Shown: one piece after another, positions 8,066 to 16,514 of the stretch
How positions within the stretch are numbered: the stretch's first letter is position 1
How the letters are laid out: every line of letters starts with the position of its first letter
NCBI GenBank assembly: GCA_016744655.1
Contig: JADGDY010000019.1
Coordinates: 1-40,803 of the forward strand
Length of the DNA stretch: 40,803 nt
Direction of reading: 5' to 3'
Source of the DNA: Bacteroidales bacterium
GTDB taxonomy: Bacteria; Bacteroidota; Bacteroidia; Bacteroidales; UBA12170
Notes under the pieces: model-generated
The model's input: the letters and a program-made list of their open reading frames with translations, nothing else
Database searches by the model: none
What the model was told of the DNA's origin: nothing
Translations under genes and position numbers: made by a program

Positions 8066-9592
8066 ATGAAACACTTCTATACTATAATTCTGATTTCAAT
8101 CTTTCTTGGCTTCTCTAATTCCTTGCTTGCCCAAGAATTTGATTTTATAGAACCCAATGGAACTTATTATTTCTCTAAAAAACCAAATTCTACCAAATCT
8201 TTCCCAAAAGCTTATGGAATTGAAATAATTGGACATAGTGGTAATAATCAGATTCTGATTCCTTATTCGAGCCCTCAAACTTATAATACAACCGAAGAAG
8301 ATATTTATGTAGCCAACCCCAATACTTCATGGATTGGAGATCAGGTAATCGTTTCAGAATTGAAACATACTACTATTATCAACCAGTACAACAAATCACT
8401 TTATTTCAAATCACTTGAAGGTTCCACTACTTGGGATATGTTTGTGGAAGAAGATGGCGCTAGAATAGAAGCCAGCTTTACAAATATTGACCAGGAGGAA
8501 ATTCTGGAAGGCATAACAGATGCCGTAGCAACTATTACATTAAGTGTATTTGATAGCTTAGGAAACCCATGGAATGAACATCAATTTAATAACTTACAAG
8601 TGAAAATCTCAGAATCCTTTGGAGTGATAGAATTGTTTCCAATAAATAGATTTGTTGGATTGTATGAACAAAACGAATTCTATTCAAATGCCACTATTTA
8701 TACGCTCATTGGTTTTGAGCAAGGGAATGATAAACAAGGATGGGAGTACAACTTTAACCCAGTAGTAGCTAGAGTTGAAGTCGGGACAGAGATTCATTAT
8801 GATTATGAAGATAATTATTTACATAATCAAAAAGGGATTTTTAATTTTGAAGTGAAAAGAAAAATAATGACAAAGACTTTTGATGATAACACAGTTACTT
8901 ATGGTATTAAATCATGTATTCATCAATATAATTCTTCATTTGACAGCATATATTATATTGATTATAATGAAACCTATCAATTTGATGCAAAACTGAACCA
9001 AAGCATGTTCTCTACTGATGAAAATGATTGGAATGGTTATCTTATAATTGTTAGATGCAACGAAAATGGTTTCTTTGAAGGAAGGCCGGATTATATTTAT
9101 GGAGTTTATAATAAAACTGGAGATATTGTATCTGACAATAAAAACTTATGGATTTTGTCACCTGATTATGGATACTCCATGGGGACTAGCGCAACTCATA
9201 CATTTGTTGATGGACTGGGTGATTTTATCACATATCGTGGAGAAAGCAATCAATCTGACAGAATAGTGTATTATAAAACTCCAACTCAAGAGCATGGAAC
9301 TCCATTCGAGTTTGAATGCTCAGATGCTTCTTCAATTGATGAATTTAGATTACAAAGTCTTAAAATATTACCAAACCCTGCAGAGGATGTTATTGAGATT
9401 AATTGGGGAGTAGAACAAAGTTTCAGTCTTTCTATATTCAATCTACAGGGAAAAGAAGTGGTAAAACAAGTTGGGTTTAGTAATACAAGTAAAGCAAGTT
9501 TAGATATTTCTCAACTGGATAGTGGTGTTTATTTTGTGAGAATCCATGATTCAATGGAAAGGGTGATAACCAAAAAGCTTATTAAAAAATAA
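8066..9592 (+). CDS. T9SS-exported protein of unknown function
   Basis: 508 aa. Signal peptide 1-22 (ends NSLLAQ). The body (about 23-430) is rich in aromatic, Asn and Asp residues and predicted beta strands, with no family recognised. It holds repeated tyrosine clusters such as IYYIDYNETYQF. Residues about 432-508 are a type A T9SS sorting domain: LKILPNPAEDVIEINW, SIFNLQGKEVVKQ, LDSGVYFVRIHD, ending KKLIKK. The protein is therefore secreted or surface-attached. It converges with the T9SS esterase gene, with only five bases between the stops. What it binds or cleaves cannot be said; no catalytic motif was seen. Confidence 0.7.
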   Translation: MKHFYTIILISIFLGFSNSLLAQEFDFIEPNGTYYFSKKPNSTKSFPKAYGIEIIGHSGNNQILIPYSSPQTYNTTEEDIYVANPNTSWIGDQVIVSELKHTTIINQYNKSLYFKSLEGSTTWDMFVEEDGARIEASFTNIDQEEILEGITDAVATITLSVFDSLGNPWNEHQFNNLQVKISESFGVIELFPINRFVGLYEQNEFYSNATIYTLIGFEQGNDKQGWEYNFNPVVARVEVGTEIHYDYEDNYLHNQKGIFNFEVKRKIMTKTFDDNTVTYGIKSCIHQYNSSFDSIYYIDYNETYQFDAKLNQSMFSTDENDWNGYLIIVRCNENGFFEGRPDYIYGVYNKTGDIVSDNKNLWILSPDYGYSMGTSATHTFVDGLGDFITYRGESNQSDRIVYYKTPTQEHGTPFEFECSDASSIDEFRLQSLKILPNPAEDVIEINWGVEQSFSLSIFNLQGKEVVKQVGFSNTSKASLDISQLDSGVYFVRIHDSMERVITKKLIKK

Positions 9593-9616
9593 TTGATTTA
9601 TAATTTAATCAACTTT
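9593..9616. terminator. Weak hairpin between two convergent genes
   Basis: TTGATT and AATCAA form a 6-bp stem with an A run before and CTTTT after. It sits over the 5-base gap between stops at 9592 and 9598 and could end both transcripts, but the stem is short and AT-rich. Confidence 0.3.
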
Positions 9617-10989
9617 TGGGAATAGCTTTTCTGATCTCCACTTATCATTAGAAAATATAGTCCTGATGATAGGTCACTTATTTCAATTGATTTTTCTACT
9701 AGACCTTTTAGTTTCAATACCAATTCACCTTTGATATTATAAATAGAAACAGAATCTACATTCTCGAGCTTGAAAAACAATAAATCTTTGGCAGGATTTG
9801 GGTAAGCAACCTTTTCAGATACTGTTTCTAATTCTGAAATAGCATTGGCAAAATCAGAGAATAGCCAAAGATAAGCATCCTCAAATTCGGAGCGCCAAAA
9901 GGCTTCATTATGTCCTTGGCCTGATACTACTTTAGAAAATACTTCTTCGTTGGAGAATCCATAATTTAATAAATTATCGTGCATGGTTTGCATATCCTGA
10001 ACCATGCCTTCTCCTTCTAAAGCACCAACGAGCTGATATATTCTTTGACCAGAAGCCACAGCTTGTTCTTCAGTAAATGCCCAAACGCTATCAGAATACC
10101 AATAACTGGGACTAAACAATCCAGCTTTAGCAAATACATCCGAATATTGAAATACACCATATTGAGAGATAAACCCACCTAAAGAGCTTCCCATAAGCCC
10201 AGTATGATATTTATCGGGAAGTGTACGGTAATTCTCATCAACATATGGTTTTAAAGTTTGTACGATAAACTCCACATATTCTTGTCCTTCTCCTCCACCA
10301 TATTCACTATTTACCCAAGCGGAGTATTCATTTAATCGATGCCCTCCTCCATTATCTATTCCAATAACTATAGGAACTTGTTTTCCTTGAGCTGCTAAAT
10401 TATTCAAGGTTTCATCCACCTCCCATTCTCCACTAAAAGAATTAAAACTATCAAAAAGATTTTGCCCATCGTGCATGTATAGTACTGGATAACTCACTTG
10501 GCTTTCTTCATAATCAGGAGGAAGATAAACCCAAATCCTTCGGTTACGATCTAATTGTGGTATATAAAAATCTTCTGAAAGAATACTCACATTTTCAGCT
10601 GCAGTAGAACCTCCTCCTCCATTTCCTCCATCTGCCCATGTGGCAATGCTAAAGTTTACCGTTTCATTATTTCCATATGTAAATTGACGATTAGCCATTT
10701 CTTGCCCATCCTCATCTTTTTCTACTGTTTCCCAACTACCTCTGGTAAACTTAAAATCAATTATTGTTCCTTGGGCTTGTTCATCAAGGATTATTTGGAA
10801 TTTTCCGTCTGCATTTTTTTCTAATTTAAAAGCCTCGTCCCCTGGATTCCAAGTATTCATATCACCAGCAATATAAATAAAATCACTTTCTGGCGTAGTT
10901 GAAGGTAAGTTCTCAATGATGAAAGTAACTTGTGAAAAGGAGAATATAGAGATAAGAAAAGCAATTATGCTTAATACGGTAGTCTTCAT
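9598..10989 (-). CDS. T9SS-exported esterase with starch-binding-like N-terminal domain
   Basis: 463 aa. Signal peptide 1-19. Residues about 21-115 look like a CBM20/CBM48-type module (YIAGDMNTWNPGDEAFKL, then KFTRGSWETVEKDEDG). A Gly-rich linker (117-128) leads to a putative esterase domain (PF00756/Fes-type) at about 135-385: YPVLYMHDGQNLFD, nucleophile Ser269 in GSSLGG, and catalytic His360 in SGQGHNEAFW. Residues 390-463 form a T9SS sorting domain (VAYPNPAKDLLFFK to SQKLIKL). Related enzymes cleave acyl or feruloyl esters on polysaccharides or siderophore esters; the carbohydrate-binding module favours a sugar ester substrate. A degenerate -7 box (TATCTTAG, 11014-11007) precedes it. Activity probable, substrate unknown. 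Confidence 0.82.
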   Translation of the reverse strand: MKTTVLSIIAFLISIFSFSQVTFIIENLPSTTPESDFIYIAGDMNTWNPGDEAFKLEKNADGKFQIILDEQAQGTIIDFKFTRGSWETVEKDEDGQEMANRQFTYGNNETVNFSIATWADGGNGGGGSTAAENVSILSEDFYIPQLDRNRRIWVYLPPDYEESQVSYPVLYMHDGQNLFDSFNSFSGEWEVDETLNNLAAQGKQVPIVIGIDNGGGHRLNEYSAWVNSEYGGGEGQEYVEFIVQTLKPYVDENYRTLPDKYHTGLMGSSLGGFISQYGVFQYSDVFAKAGLFSPSYWYSDSVWAFTEEQAVASGQRIYQLVGALEGEGMVQDMQTMHDNLLNYGFSNEEVFSKVVSGQGHNEAFWRSEFEDAYLWLFSDFANAISELETVSEKVAYPNPAKDLLFFKLENVDSVSIYNIKGELVLKLKGLVEKSIEISDLSSGLYFLMISGDQKSYSQKLIKL

Positions 10990-11087
10990 GGTTATTTAAT
11001 TTATTGCTAAGATAGTGATTATCTAAAATTCCTTTTATAGCTAGAGTTTTTTAAATTTAGAAAAAACCTTTGACAAAAATCTTGAAA

Positions 11088-11323
11088 CAAATGCATAGGC
11101 AAGGCCAAACTCACACTTCGAGTTTACGTTTAGAAACCGACATGTATTTTAATAAAAAGAAAATCTATCTACTGATTCTGCTAATTTTCACGGATTTTTT
11201 TAGAAACAAGGGGCAGCAAAGCTGATGATTGTTTCTAATCCGTGTTAATATGCGATAATCCTCGGACAAAAACAAAGTGTGCGTCTGCCCAAATGCATAG
11301 GCTTACTAAATAGCATTGCCTAT
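11088..11323. repeat. Structured non-coding element bounded by 13-bp direct repeats and nested inverted repeats
   Basis: The 363-bp gap between the esterase and kinase genes has no credible ORF but strong structure. CAAATGCATAGGC occurs at 11088-11100 and again at 11290-11302. ATAGGCAA (11095-11102) is inverted as TTGCCTAT (11316-11323), and ATAGGC at 11297-11302 makes a local hairpin with GCCTAT at 11318-11323. CACACTT (11112-11118) is mirrored by AAGTGTG (11275-11281), and AAACTC/GAGTTT (11107-11125) is another small hairpin. The centre is a long hairpin (11189-11244). It could be a palindromic repeat family, a non-autonomous mobile element remnant, or a structured RNA. The rest of the gap (10990-11087) holds only AT-rich sequence and the esterase upstream region. 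Confidence 0.55.
11189..11244. repeat. Central long hairpin of the 11.1-11.3 kb element
   Basis: CACGGATT (11189-11196) and AGAAACAA (11202-11209) pair perfectly with TTGTTTCT (11229-11236) and AATCCGTG (11237-11244): 16 base pairs interrupted only by a five-T bulge. The loop itself contains CAGC-AAA-GCTG, a four-pair tip hairpin. No T run follows on either strand, so it does not look like a simple terminator. Confidence 0.75.
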
Positions 11324-11352
11324 AGAAATTAATGATAGAGATTATTTATTTT

Positions 11353-13824
11353 TTAATATTGAGTTGACAACAAAGGTAGTTCAAACGAAAATTCGGAACC
11401 TAAACCAGGCTTGGATTTTACTTGAATTTCTCCTCCTAAAATCTCGATAATCCTTTTAGAAATAGACAAGCCAATACCTACACCTCCATAGAGCTCTCCA
11501 TTGTTATGATTTACTTTTTTAAAACTGGTGAAAATAATCTTTTGATTTTCCTCAGAAATCCCAATTCCTGAATCTGATATTACAAAACGAACATACTCTT
11601 TTCCACCATACACTTTCATTGTACACTCTATCTTTACTTCACCTTTAATTGTGAATTTAAAAGCGTTATTTACTAAGTGCAAAAGCACTTCGTTGAGTAA
11701 ATAGAAATCTGTTTCCAGTATTTTTTTATTTCCATCATGAAAAAACACTGGCTTTAATTCAATCACTTTCAGCTTTTCATTACTCTGTTCTCCAATAGCA
11801 GTATCAAAAACATTCTTTAAGATTTCTCTAATATCTACCTTGCTTTTATTCACCTTTATCTCATCGGTTTGTAGTAAGCTAATATCAAAGATATTATTTA
11901 CAATTTTTTGAAGCTTTTTACCACTAGAATTAATTATACTGACATAGGACAATAACTCCTCTTTCGGCAAAGTATGGTCAATAAAATCTGAAAACCCAAC
12001 TATTGAATTCAGTGGAGTCCGTAATTCATGAGACATATTTGTTAGAAATGAAGATTTTATTTTATCAGATTCCTGTGCCTTTTCTTTAGCTTTCACCAAT
12101 TCAGCCCATAGCTTTTTTCTTTCGGTGACATCCTCTTTTACGGCAATATAATTGATAATGAATCCATTCTTATCTTTCATAGGAGAAATTACTGCAGTTT
12201 CCCAAAACAGCTCTCCATTTTTCTTCTTATTATGAAAATCACCAGTCCAAGTATTTCCTGAGGATAAAACATCCCACATGTTTTTATAGTATTCTTTCCT
12301 TTGAGTTCCAGCATTTAAAATTCTAGGGTTCTTTCCAAATACCTCCTTAAAACTATAACCCGTCAATACTTCAAATTGCTTATTGGCGTATTCAATATTC
12401 CCTTCAGAATCTGTCATAACCACACAAACGGGACTTTGTTCAATTGCCTCTTTAAACTTTTGCAGCTCCGTATCAATCCTTACTTGTTTACTAACATTCT
12501 GAAAAACACAATAGGTTTTCTCTTGTTTATCTTGCGGATCAATTGATACTTTTCCATTCAATAGTATGTCAAGATTTTCTCCATTTCTTTTACGTATTTT
12601 GAAAGGAACGTCTTTAATATACTTTCGAGCAAAGATCAATTTAAAATTTTGGCGAAACCTTGCTCTTGATTCCTCCTCTAAAAAATCTCCAAACCATTTA
12701 CCAATTACCTCTCCATTATCATAACCTAAGGTTTTTAACCACTCTGGATTAACATCATCAATCATTCCTTTTGTTGTTAAAGATTGATAGGGTAAGGGAG
12801 CATTTTCAAACCATGATTTTTGCTTTTCTAAAGCTCTTATTAATTCTGCTTCTAGTTCTTTATTTTGTTTTATTTGCAGCTTCAATTCGAATTTATAACT
12901 CGATACTTTTTTCTTCAAAACAGAATTCCATAAAATAATAGCAAAACCTATAATTATTAATAGCAGAAGAAATACAGACATAAATAAATACAATGGTTTC
13001 TCTACAGGTTTATTTAAATGAATCCATTTTTCTTTAATTTCAAGTTTTTTTTCGAAACTTATATTCTTAATAGCTTTATTCAAAATTTGGTTTAAAATTG
13101 GCTTTCCCTTAATTGAGCCAATACACAAATCGTATGTATAATCAATTTGCCCTGAAATATTCAAATTGCTAATTCCATTTTTACTAGTTAAATAACTTGC
13201 ACTAGCCAAATCCATAATAACAGCATCTAGTTGCCCTATCGATAGTTTTTTCAATCCTTCTAAATCATCCTTTTGTGTAATAATTGATAAATCAGGATAT
13301 TGAGCTCTAAGGAATTCGTGTACGGCATAATTCTCTCCAACACCAATATTACAACCTTGCAAATCATCAATTTCTAACAGTTTATTGTCTATCTTTCGGG
13401 TAATAATAACAGTGGGAACCTCTATGTAAGGTATAGTAAAATCAATATATTCTTTTCTTTCTACTGTAGCTTTCAGGGAGGTTATAACATCTATTTCTTC
13501 TTGTCTTATTAATTCTAAGTTTTTCGACAAATGAAAAGGAGGAGCTATTATAAAATTAATTCCCAATTGTTTTTCTATCTCAGCTAAATAATCGGCTGAT
13601 ATCCCAACAAAAAAACCTTTATCATCAACAAATGCAAATGGAGGGAAGTTCTCTTCTGGAGCAACAATAATTGAATGATTATTTCTAAGCCATTCAGTTT
13701 CTTCTGTAGAAAGCTTTAATTCTCTGCTAGGAAAACCACAACTAAATAATAATAGGACAGATAGTAACAATACCATTAGTTTGCCTAATGACTTATTAGA
13801 ATATTTATGATACCTGATTTTCAT
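11353..13824 (-). CDS. Sensor histidine kinase with periplasmic solute-binding domain and two PAS domains (BvgS/EvgS-like, no receiver)
   Basis: 823 aa. N-terminal hydrophobic signal segment (14-29) ending FSCG, which also resembles a lipobox. Residues about 50-270 form one solute-binding-protein family 3 (Venus flytrap) domain in the periplasm (PPFAFVDDKGFFVGISADYL, DVITSLKATVERKEYIDFT, LDAVIMD). Transmembrane helix 277-300. Coiled linker, PAS 1 about 335-450, PAS 2 about 455-570, HisKA with phospho-acceptor His599 in MSHELRTPL, and HATPase with N box LVNNAFKF (717-724), DSGIGI (751-756) and GVGIGLSISK (781-790). No receiver or HPt domain follows, unlike BvgS. It probably senses a small solute such as an amino acid. 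It lies 24 bases after the upstream kinase gene, in one operon. The response regulator is not in the window. Confidence 0.88.
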   Translation of the reverse strand: MKIRYHKYSNKSLGKLMVLLLSVLLLFSCGFPSRELKLSTEETEWLRNNHSIIVAPEENFPPFAFVDDKGFFVGISADYLAEIEKQLGINFIIAPPFHLSKNLELIRQEEIDVITSLKATVERKEYIDFTIPYIEVPTVIITRKIDNKLLEIDDLQGCNIGVGENYAVHEFLRAQYPDLSIITQKDDLEGLKKLSIGQLDAVIMDLASASYLTSKNGISNLNISGQIDYTYDLCIGSIKGKPILNQILNKAIKNISFEKKLEIKEKWIHLNKPVEKPLYLFMSVFLLLLIIIGFAIILWNSVLKKKVSSYKFELKLQIKQNKELEAELIRALEKQKSWFENAPLPYQSLTTKGMIDDVNPEWLKTLGYDNGEVIGKWFGDFLEEESRARFRQNFKLIFARKYIKDVPFKIRKRNGENLDILLNGKVSIDPQDKQEKTYCVFQNVSKQVRIDTELQKFKEAIEQSPVCVVMTDSEGNIEYANKQFEVLTGYSFKEVFGKNPRILNAGTQRKEYYKNMWDVLSSGNTWTGDFHNKKKNGELFWETAVISPMKDKNGFIINYIAVKEDVTERKKLWAELVKAKEKAQESDKIKSSFLTNMSHELRTPLNSIVGFSDFIDHTLPKEELLSYVSIINSSGKKLQKIVNNIFDISLLQTDEIKVNKSKVDIREILKNVFDTAIGEQSNEKLKVIELKPVFFHDGNKKILETDFYLLNEVLLHLVNNAFKFTIKGEVKIECTMKVYGGKEYVRFVISDSGIGISEENQKIIFTSFKKVNHNNGELYGGVGIGLSISKRIIEILGGEIQVKSKPGLGSEFSFELPLLSTQY

Positions 13825-13848
13825 ATCCCTAAGTTAATGATATTTATC

Positions 13849-16239
13849 TTATTGAGCTATATTTATGGGTAGAGTAAATCTAAATTCACTGCCTTTTCCT
13901 TTTTCTGAATGAAACCACATGCTTCCTTTCATCATCTCCACATAAGCTTTTGAAATAGACAAGCCTAAACCGGAACCTTCATTAAACTCATCAATCGTAG
14001 TGTGTAATTGAGCAAACCTACGGAATACATCTTTCTTTTTCTCTTCGGGAATGCCTATTCCTGTATCCTTTACAAAGAATTCGACAAGCGTTTGCTTAGG
14101 CTCAAATCCAAACTCAATAATACCATCTAAAGAATATTTTATTGAATTTTTTATTAGATTCGTAATGATAGCATAAAGCTTCTCTTTATCCGTTTCTAAA
14201 TAAAAAGTATTCTCCGTTTTCTCTAAATTTAGAATTAAATCCATTCCCTTATTCTGAACTTCAGGCAAAAAGAATGCATATAAATAATTACAAACTTCAT
14301 TTATATTTACTTTTGAGAGAATAAGTTCGTGTATTCCAGCATCAACTTTAGATACATCGATAATATCATTAATAATACTCAGCATTCTACTACCACTTTT
14401 TTCTATTATTCCTAAGAACTTATCTTGTTCCGCGATAGATATCTCCTCATTTCTCAACAAAGAGGCAAATCCTAAAATGCCGTTCATTGGGGTACGAATC
14501 TCATGACTCATATTCGCTAGGAATGCAGATTTTAAGTTATCACTTTGTTCAGCTTTTAAAAGAGCATACTTTAATTCCTCCTCAGCTTTTTTCCGATATA
14601 AAGTTGTACTAATTTGGTCTGCTACAAATTCTAACATTTTAATATCTGATTCATCAAAGGCCTCCTCATTATCATAACTTTGAACTGCAATCACTCCTGT
14701 AATCTCATCTTCAACGGTAAGCGGAACTCCGATCCAAACTTTTGAAGGACTTCCTTTTTGTTCTAATTTCCCTTGTTGAACCAATTTCTTCCGAATTGTT
14801 TCTGTTGCTACTAAGGTTTCACGTGTATCTACAACATATTTAGTCATCGTATTTCCTGCTGGTAAATCGGTAATATTATCTTTTTCATCAGCAAAGAATG
14901 GCAAATCAAAAGTATTTTCTTCAGCATTATAAAAAGCAACATAAAAATTAGTTGTATCAATAATTTTTCCCAATTCAGTTTTTACATGAAAAATAGATTT
15001 CCCTAAGTTATCGCTTATACTAACGGCTGTAGAAATATTAAATATCACCTTCTGAATCAGTTCATTTTTCTTTAAATCACTTATATCAGTAATAAATCCT
15101 TCAAGATGTTTTAAATGACCATCCTCATCATATATTCCGCAACCTCTTTCCCTTACCCATTTCACTTGATTGGTTTTAGAAACTATTTGATAATCCAAGA
15201 TTATACTTTTTTTATCCCTAACAGCGTCCTGCCATTTCTCCCAAACAATTCCCCTATAATCTTTATGAATAATCTTGTTAAAAGCTAAAGCCTTATTATC
15301 AATAAAATCAGAAGGTGAGTACTCTGTTATATTGAAGCATCCCTCACTCATATACCTCATTGTCCAATCTCTATCATTGTCACAATAATAGATAAAACCA
15401 GGCAAGTTATTTATTAAAGTTTTGTGTACTCGTTCTTGTTCTTGTAATTGCTTTTGAACTTTCGATAATTCAGAAATATCAATAGAAACACCTATAGTTC
15501 CTTTTAAGTCTCCATTATTATTTATTAAAGGATGTACAGTAAACAAAACTTCAAAATAGCTTCCATTTTTTCTTCTCAAGGTTGATTTACCAGAAATTCC
15601 TTTTATGCCTTTTCGTAAATTAGCTTGCATTTTTTCAAAATCAGAAACATCTTCAGGGTGGTGTAGAATCGAAACGTTTCGCCCTATCACTTCTTCCCTC
15701 TTATATTGAAATAGCTTTTCTGCCCCTTTACTGAAACCTTTGATTTTTGTAAATTCACCGCCTAAATCAGTAACTACAAACGCTACATTATCTGCAGTGT
15801 TCATAAAGGAATTTAAATAAACATCCTGATTCAGTTTATTGAATAAGCAAGCTTGATCTAAAACGTCTCTTTCTCCAAAAATATACTCTTCGTCTTGTTT
15901 TTTCCTTTTTATCAGATCCAAATGAGACAATAGTTCTATCTCATCAAAGGGGAATTTAAGGAATGATTTACAGGTGTCTAATTGAAATATCTCTTCCGGA
16001 ATAAGGTCTTTATCACTATAAACAAACACCTTAGGTTGTACAAGATTCGAAATCCTATTCTCTTCTGCAGTAAAAGAAATCTTATGCCTTATATCGATGA
16101 TAAGAATATCAAAATGATTAATATCTGTAGCCATATAATAATCACTCAATTTGCAAACAGATTGCAAACAAAGTAACAGTTCTCTGTCCTCACCAATTAC
16201 CCTAATATGATTCATTTCTAATAATTGTTTATATACCAT
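13849..16239 (-). CDS. Cytoplasmic sensor histidine kinase with receiver-like, PAS-PAS-GAF input domains
   Basis: 796 aa, no membrane segment. Residues about 10-112 look like a receiver domain: acidic pair Glu17-Asp18 in VIGEDREL, a DILIIDIR strand with Asp49 in the phospho-acceptor place, and VFVYSDKD with Ser75. The usual K-P pair is altered (LKFPFDE, Lys95-Phe96-Pro97), so it is at least partly degenerate. PAS 1 about 142-258, PAS_3-type about 270-390 (WVRERGCGIYDEDGHLKHLEG), GAF about 395-550 (VWIGVPLTVEDEITGVIAVQ), HisKA with His579 in MSHEIRTPMN, HATPase with ITNLIKNSIKY (692-702), DTGIGIPEE (725-733) and GSGLGLSISK. Transcribed first in a two-kinase operon. Start ATG 16239, with ATG 16215 equally possible. 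Signal unknown; cytoplasmic cofactor or redox sensing is possible. Confidence 0.88.
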   Translation of the reverse strand: MVYKQLLEMNHIRVIGEDRELLLCLQSVCKLSDYYMATDINHFDILIIDIRHKISFTAEENRISNLVQPKVFVYSDKDLIPEEIFQLDTCKSFLKFPFDEIELLSHLDLIKRKKQDEEYIFGERDVLDQACLFNKLNQDVYLNSFMNTADNVAFVVTDLGGEFTKIKGFSKGAEKLFQYKREEVIGRNVSILHHPEDVSDFEKMQANLRKGIKGISGKSTLRRKNGSYFEVLFTVHPLINNNGDLKGTIGVSIDISELSKVQKQLQEQERVHKTLINNLPGFIYYCDNDRDWTMRYMSEGCFNITEYSPSDFIDNKALAFNKIIHKDYRGIVWEKWQDAVRDKKSIILDYQIVSKTNQVKWVRERGCGIYDEDGHLKHLEGFITDISDLKKNELIQKVIFNISTAVSISDNLGKSIFHVKTELGKIIDTTNFYVAFYNAEENTFDLPFFADEKDNITDLPAGNTMTKYVVDTRETLVATETIRKKLVQQGKLEQKGSPSKVWIGVPLTVEDEITGVIAVQSYDNEEAFDESDIKMLEFVADQISTTLYRKKAEEELKYALLKAEQSDNLKSAFLANMSHEIRTPMNGILGFASLLRNEEISIAEQDKFLGIIEKSGSRMLSIINDIIDVSKVDAGIHELILSKVNINEVCNYLYAFFLPEVQNKGMDLILNLEKTENTFYLETDKEKLYAIITNLIKNSIKYSLDGIIEFGFEPKQTLVEFFVKDTGIGIPEEKKKDVFRRFAQLHTTIDEFNEGSGLGLSISKAYVEMMKGSMWFHSEKGKGSEFRFTLPINIAQ

Positions 16240-16514
16240 TGGTTAAACTCATCTTTGTAACACCTTCAACTAAAAAAAATGTTACTTCCCCTCTCCTTAC
16301 ACGACCAGTTAATGATATCAGTATAAAGGTACAAAAAATATTGTTTGGGTAATTATTTTTTGTAATTTTAATATAAGAGCTTATTGAGAAAAAAAGGCAT
16401 CATAATTAGCAGCCATTTATAAGCTAATAAGCTTTTGTTATGCAACTTATAAATAAAATCACTCTTAGTAAAAAAAGACTACTTTTACCGCCTGAAAAAT
16501 TTAAATAACATTCT

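Noticed and set aside
11189..11244. Integron attC site
   Set aside because: Lacks the RYYYAAC and GTTRRRY core sites and no integrase or cassette gene is near.
11353..13824. Second PAS domain as a LOV photosensor (GKNPRILNAG region)
   Set aside because: The LOV signature needs Cys in GxNCRFLQ; here Pro-Arg follow Asn, so no flavin-adduct Cys.
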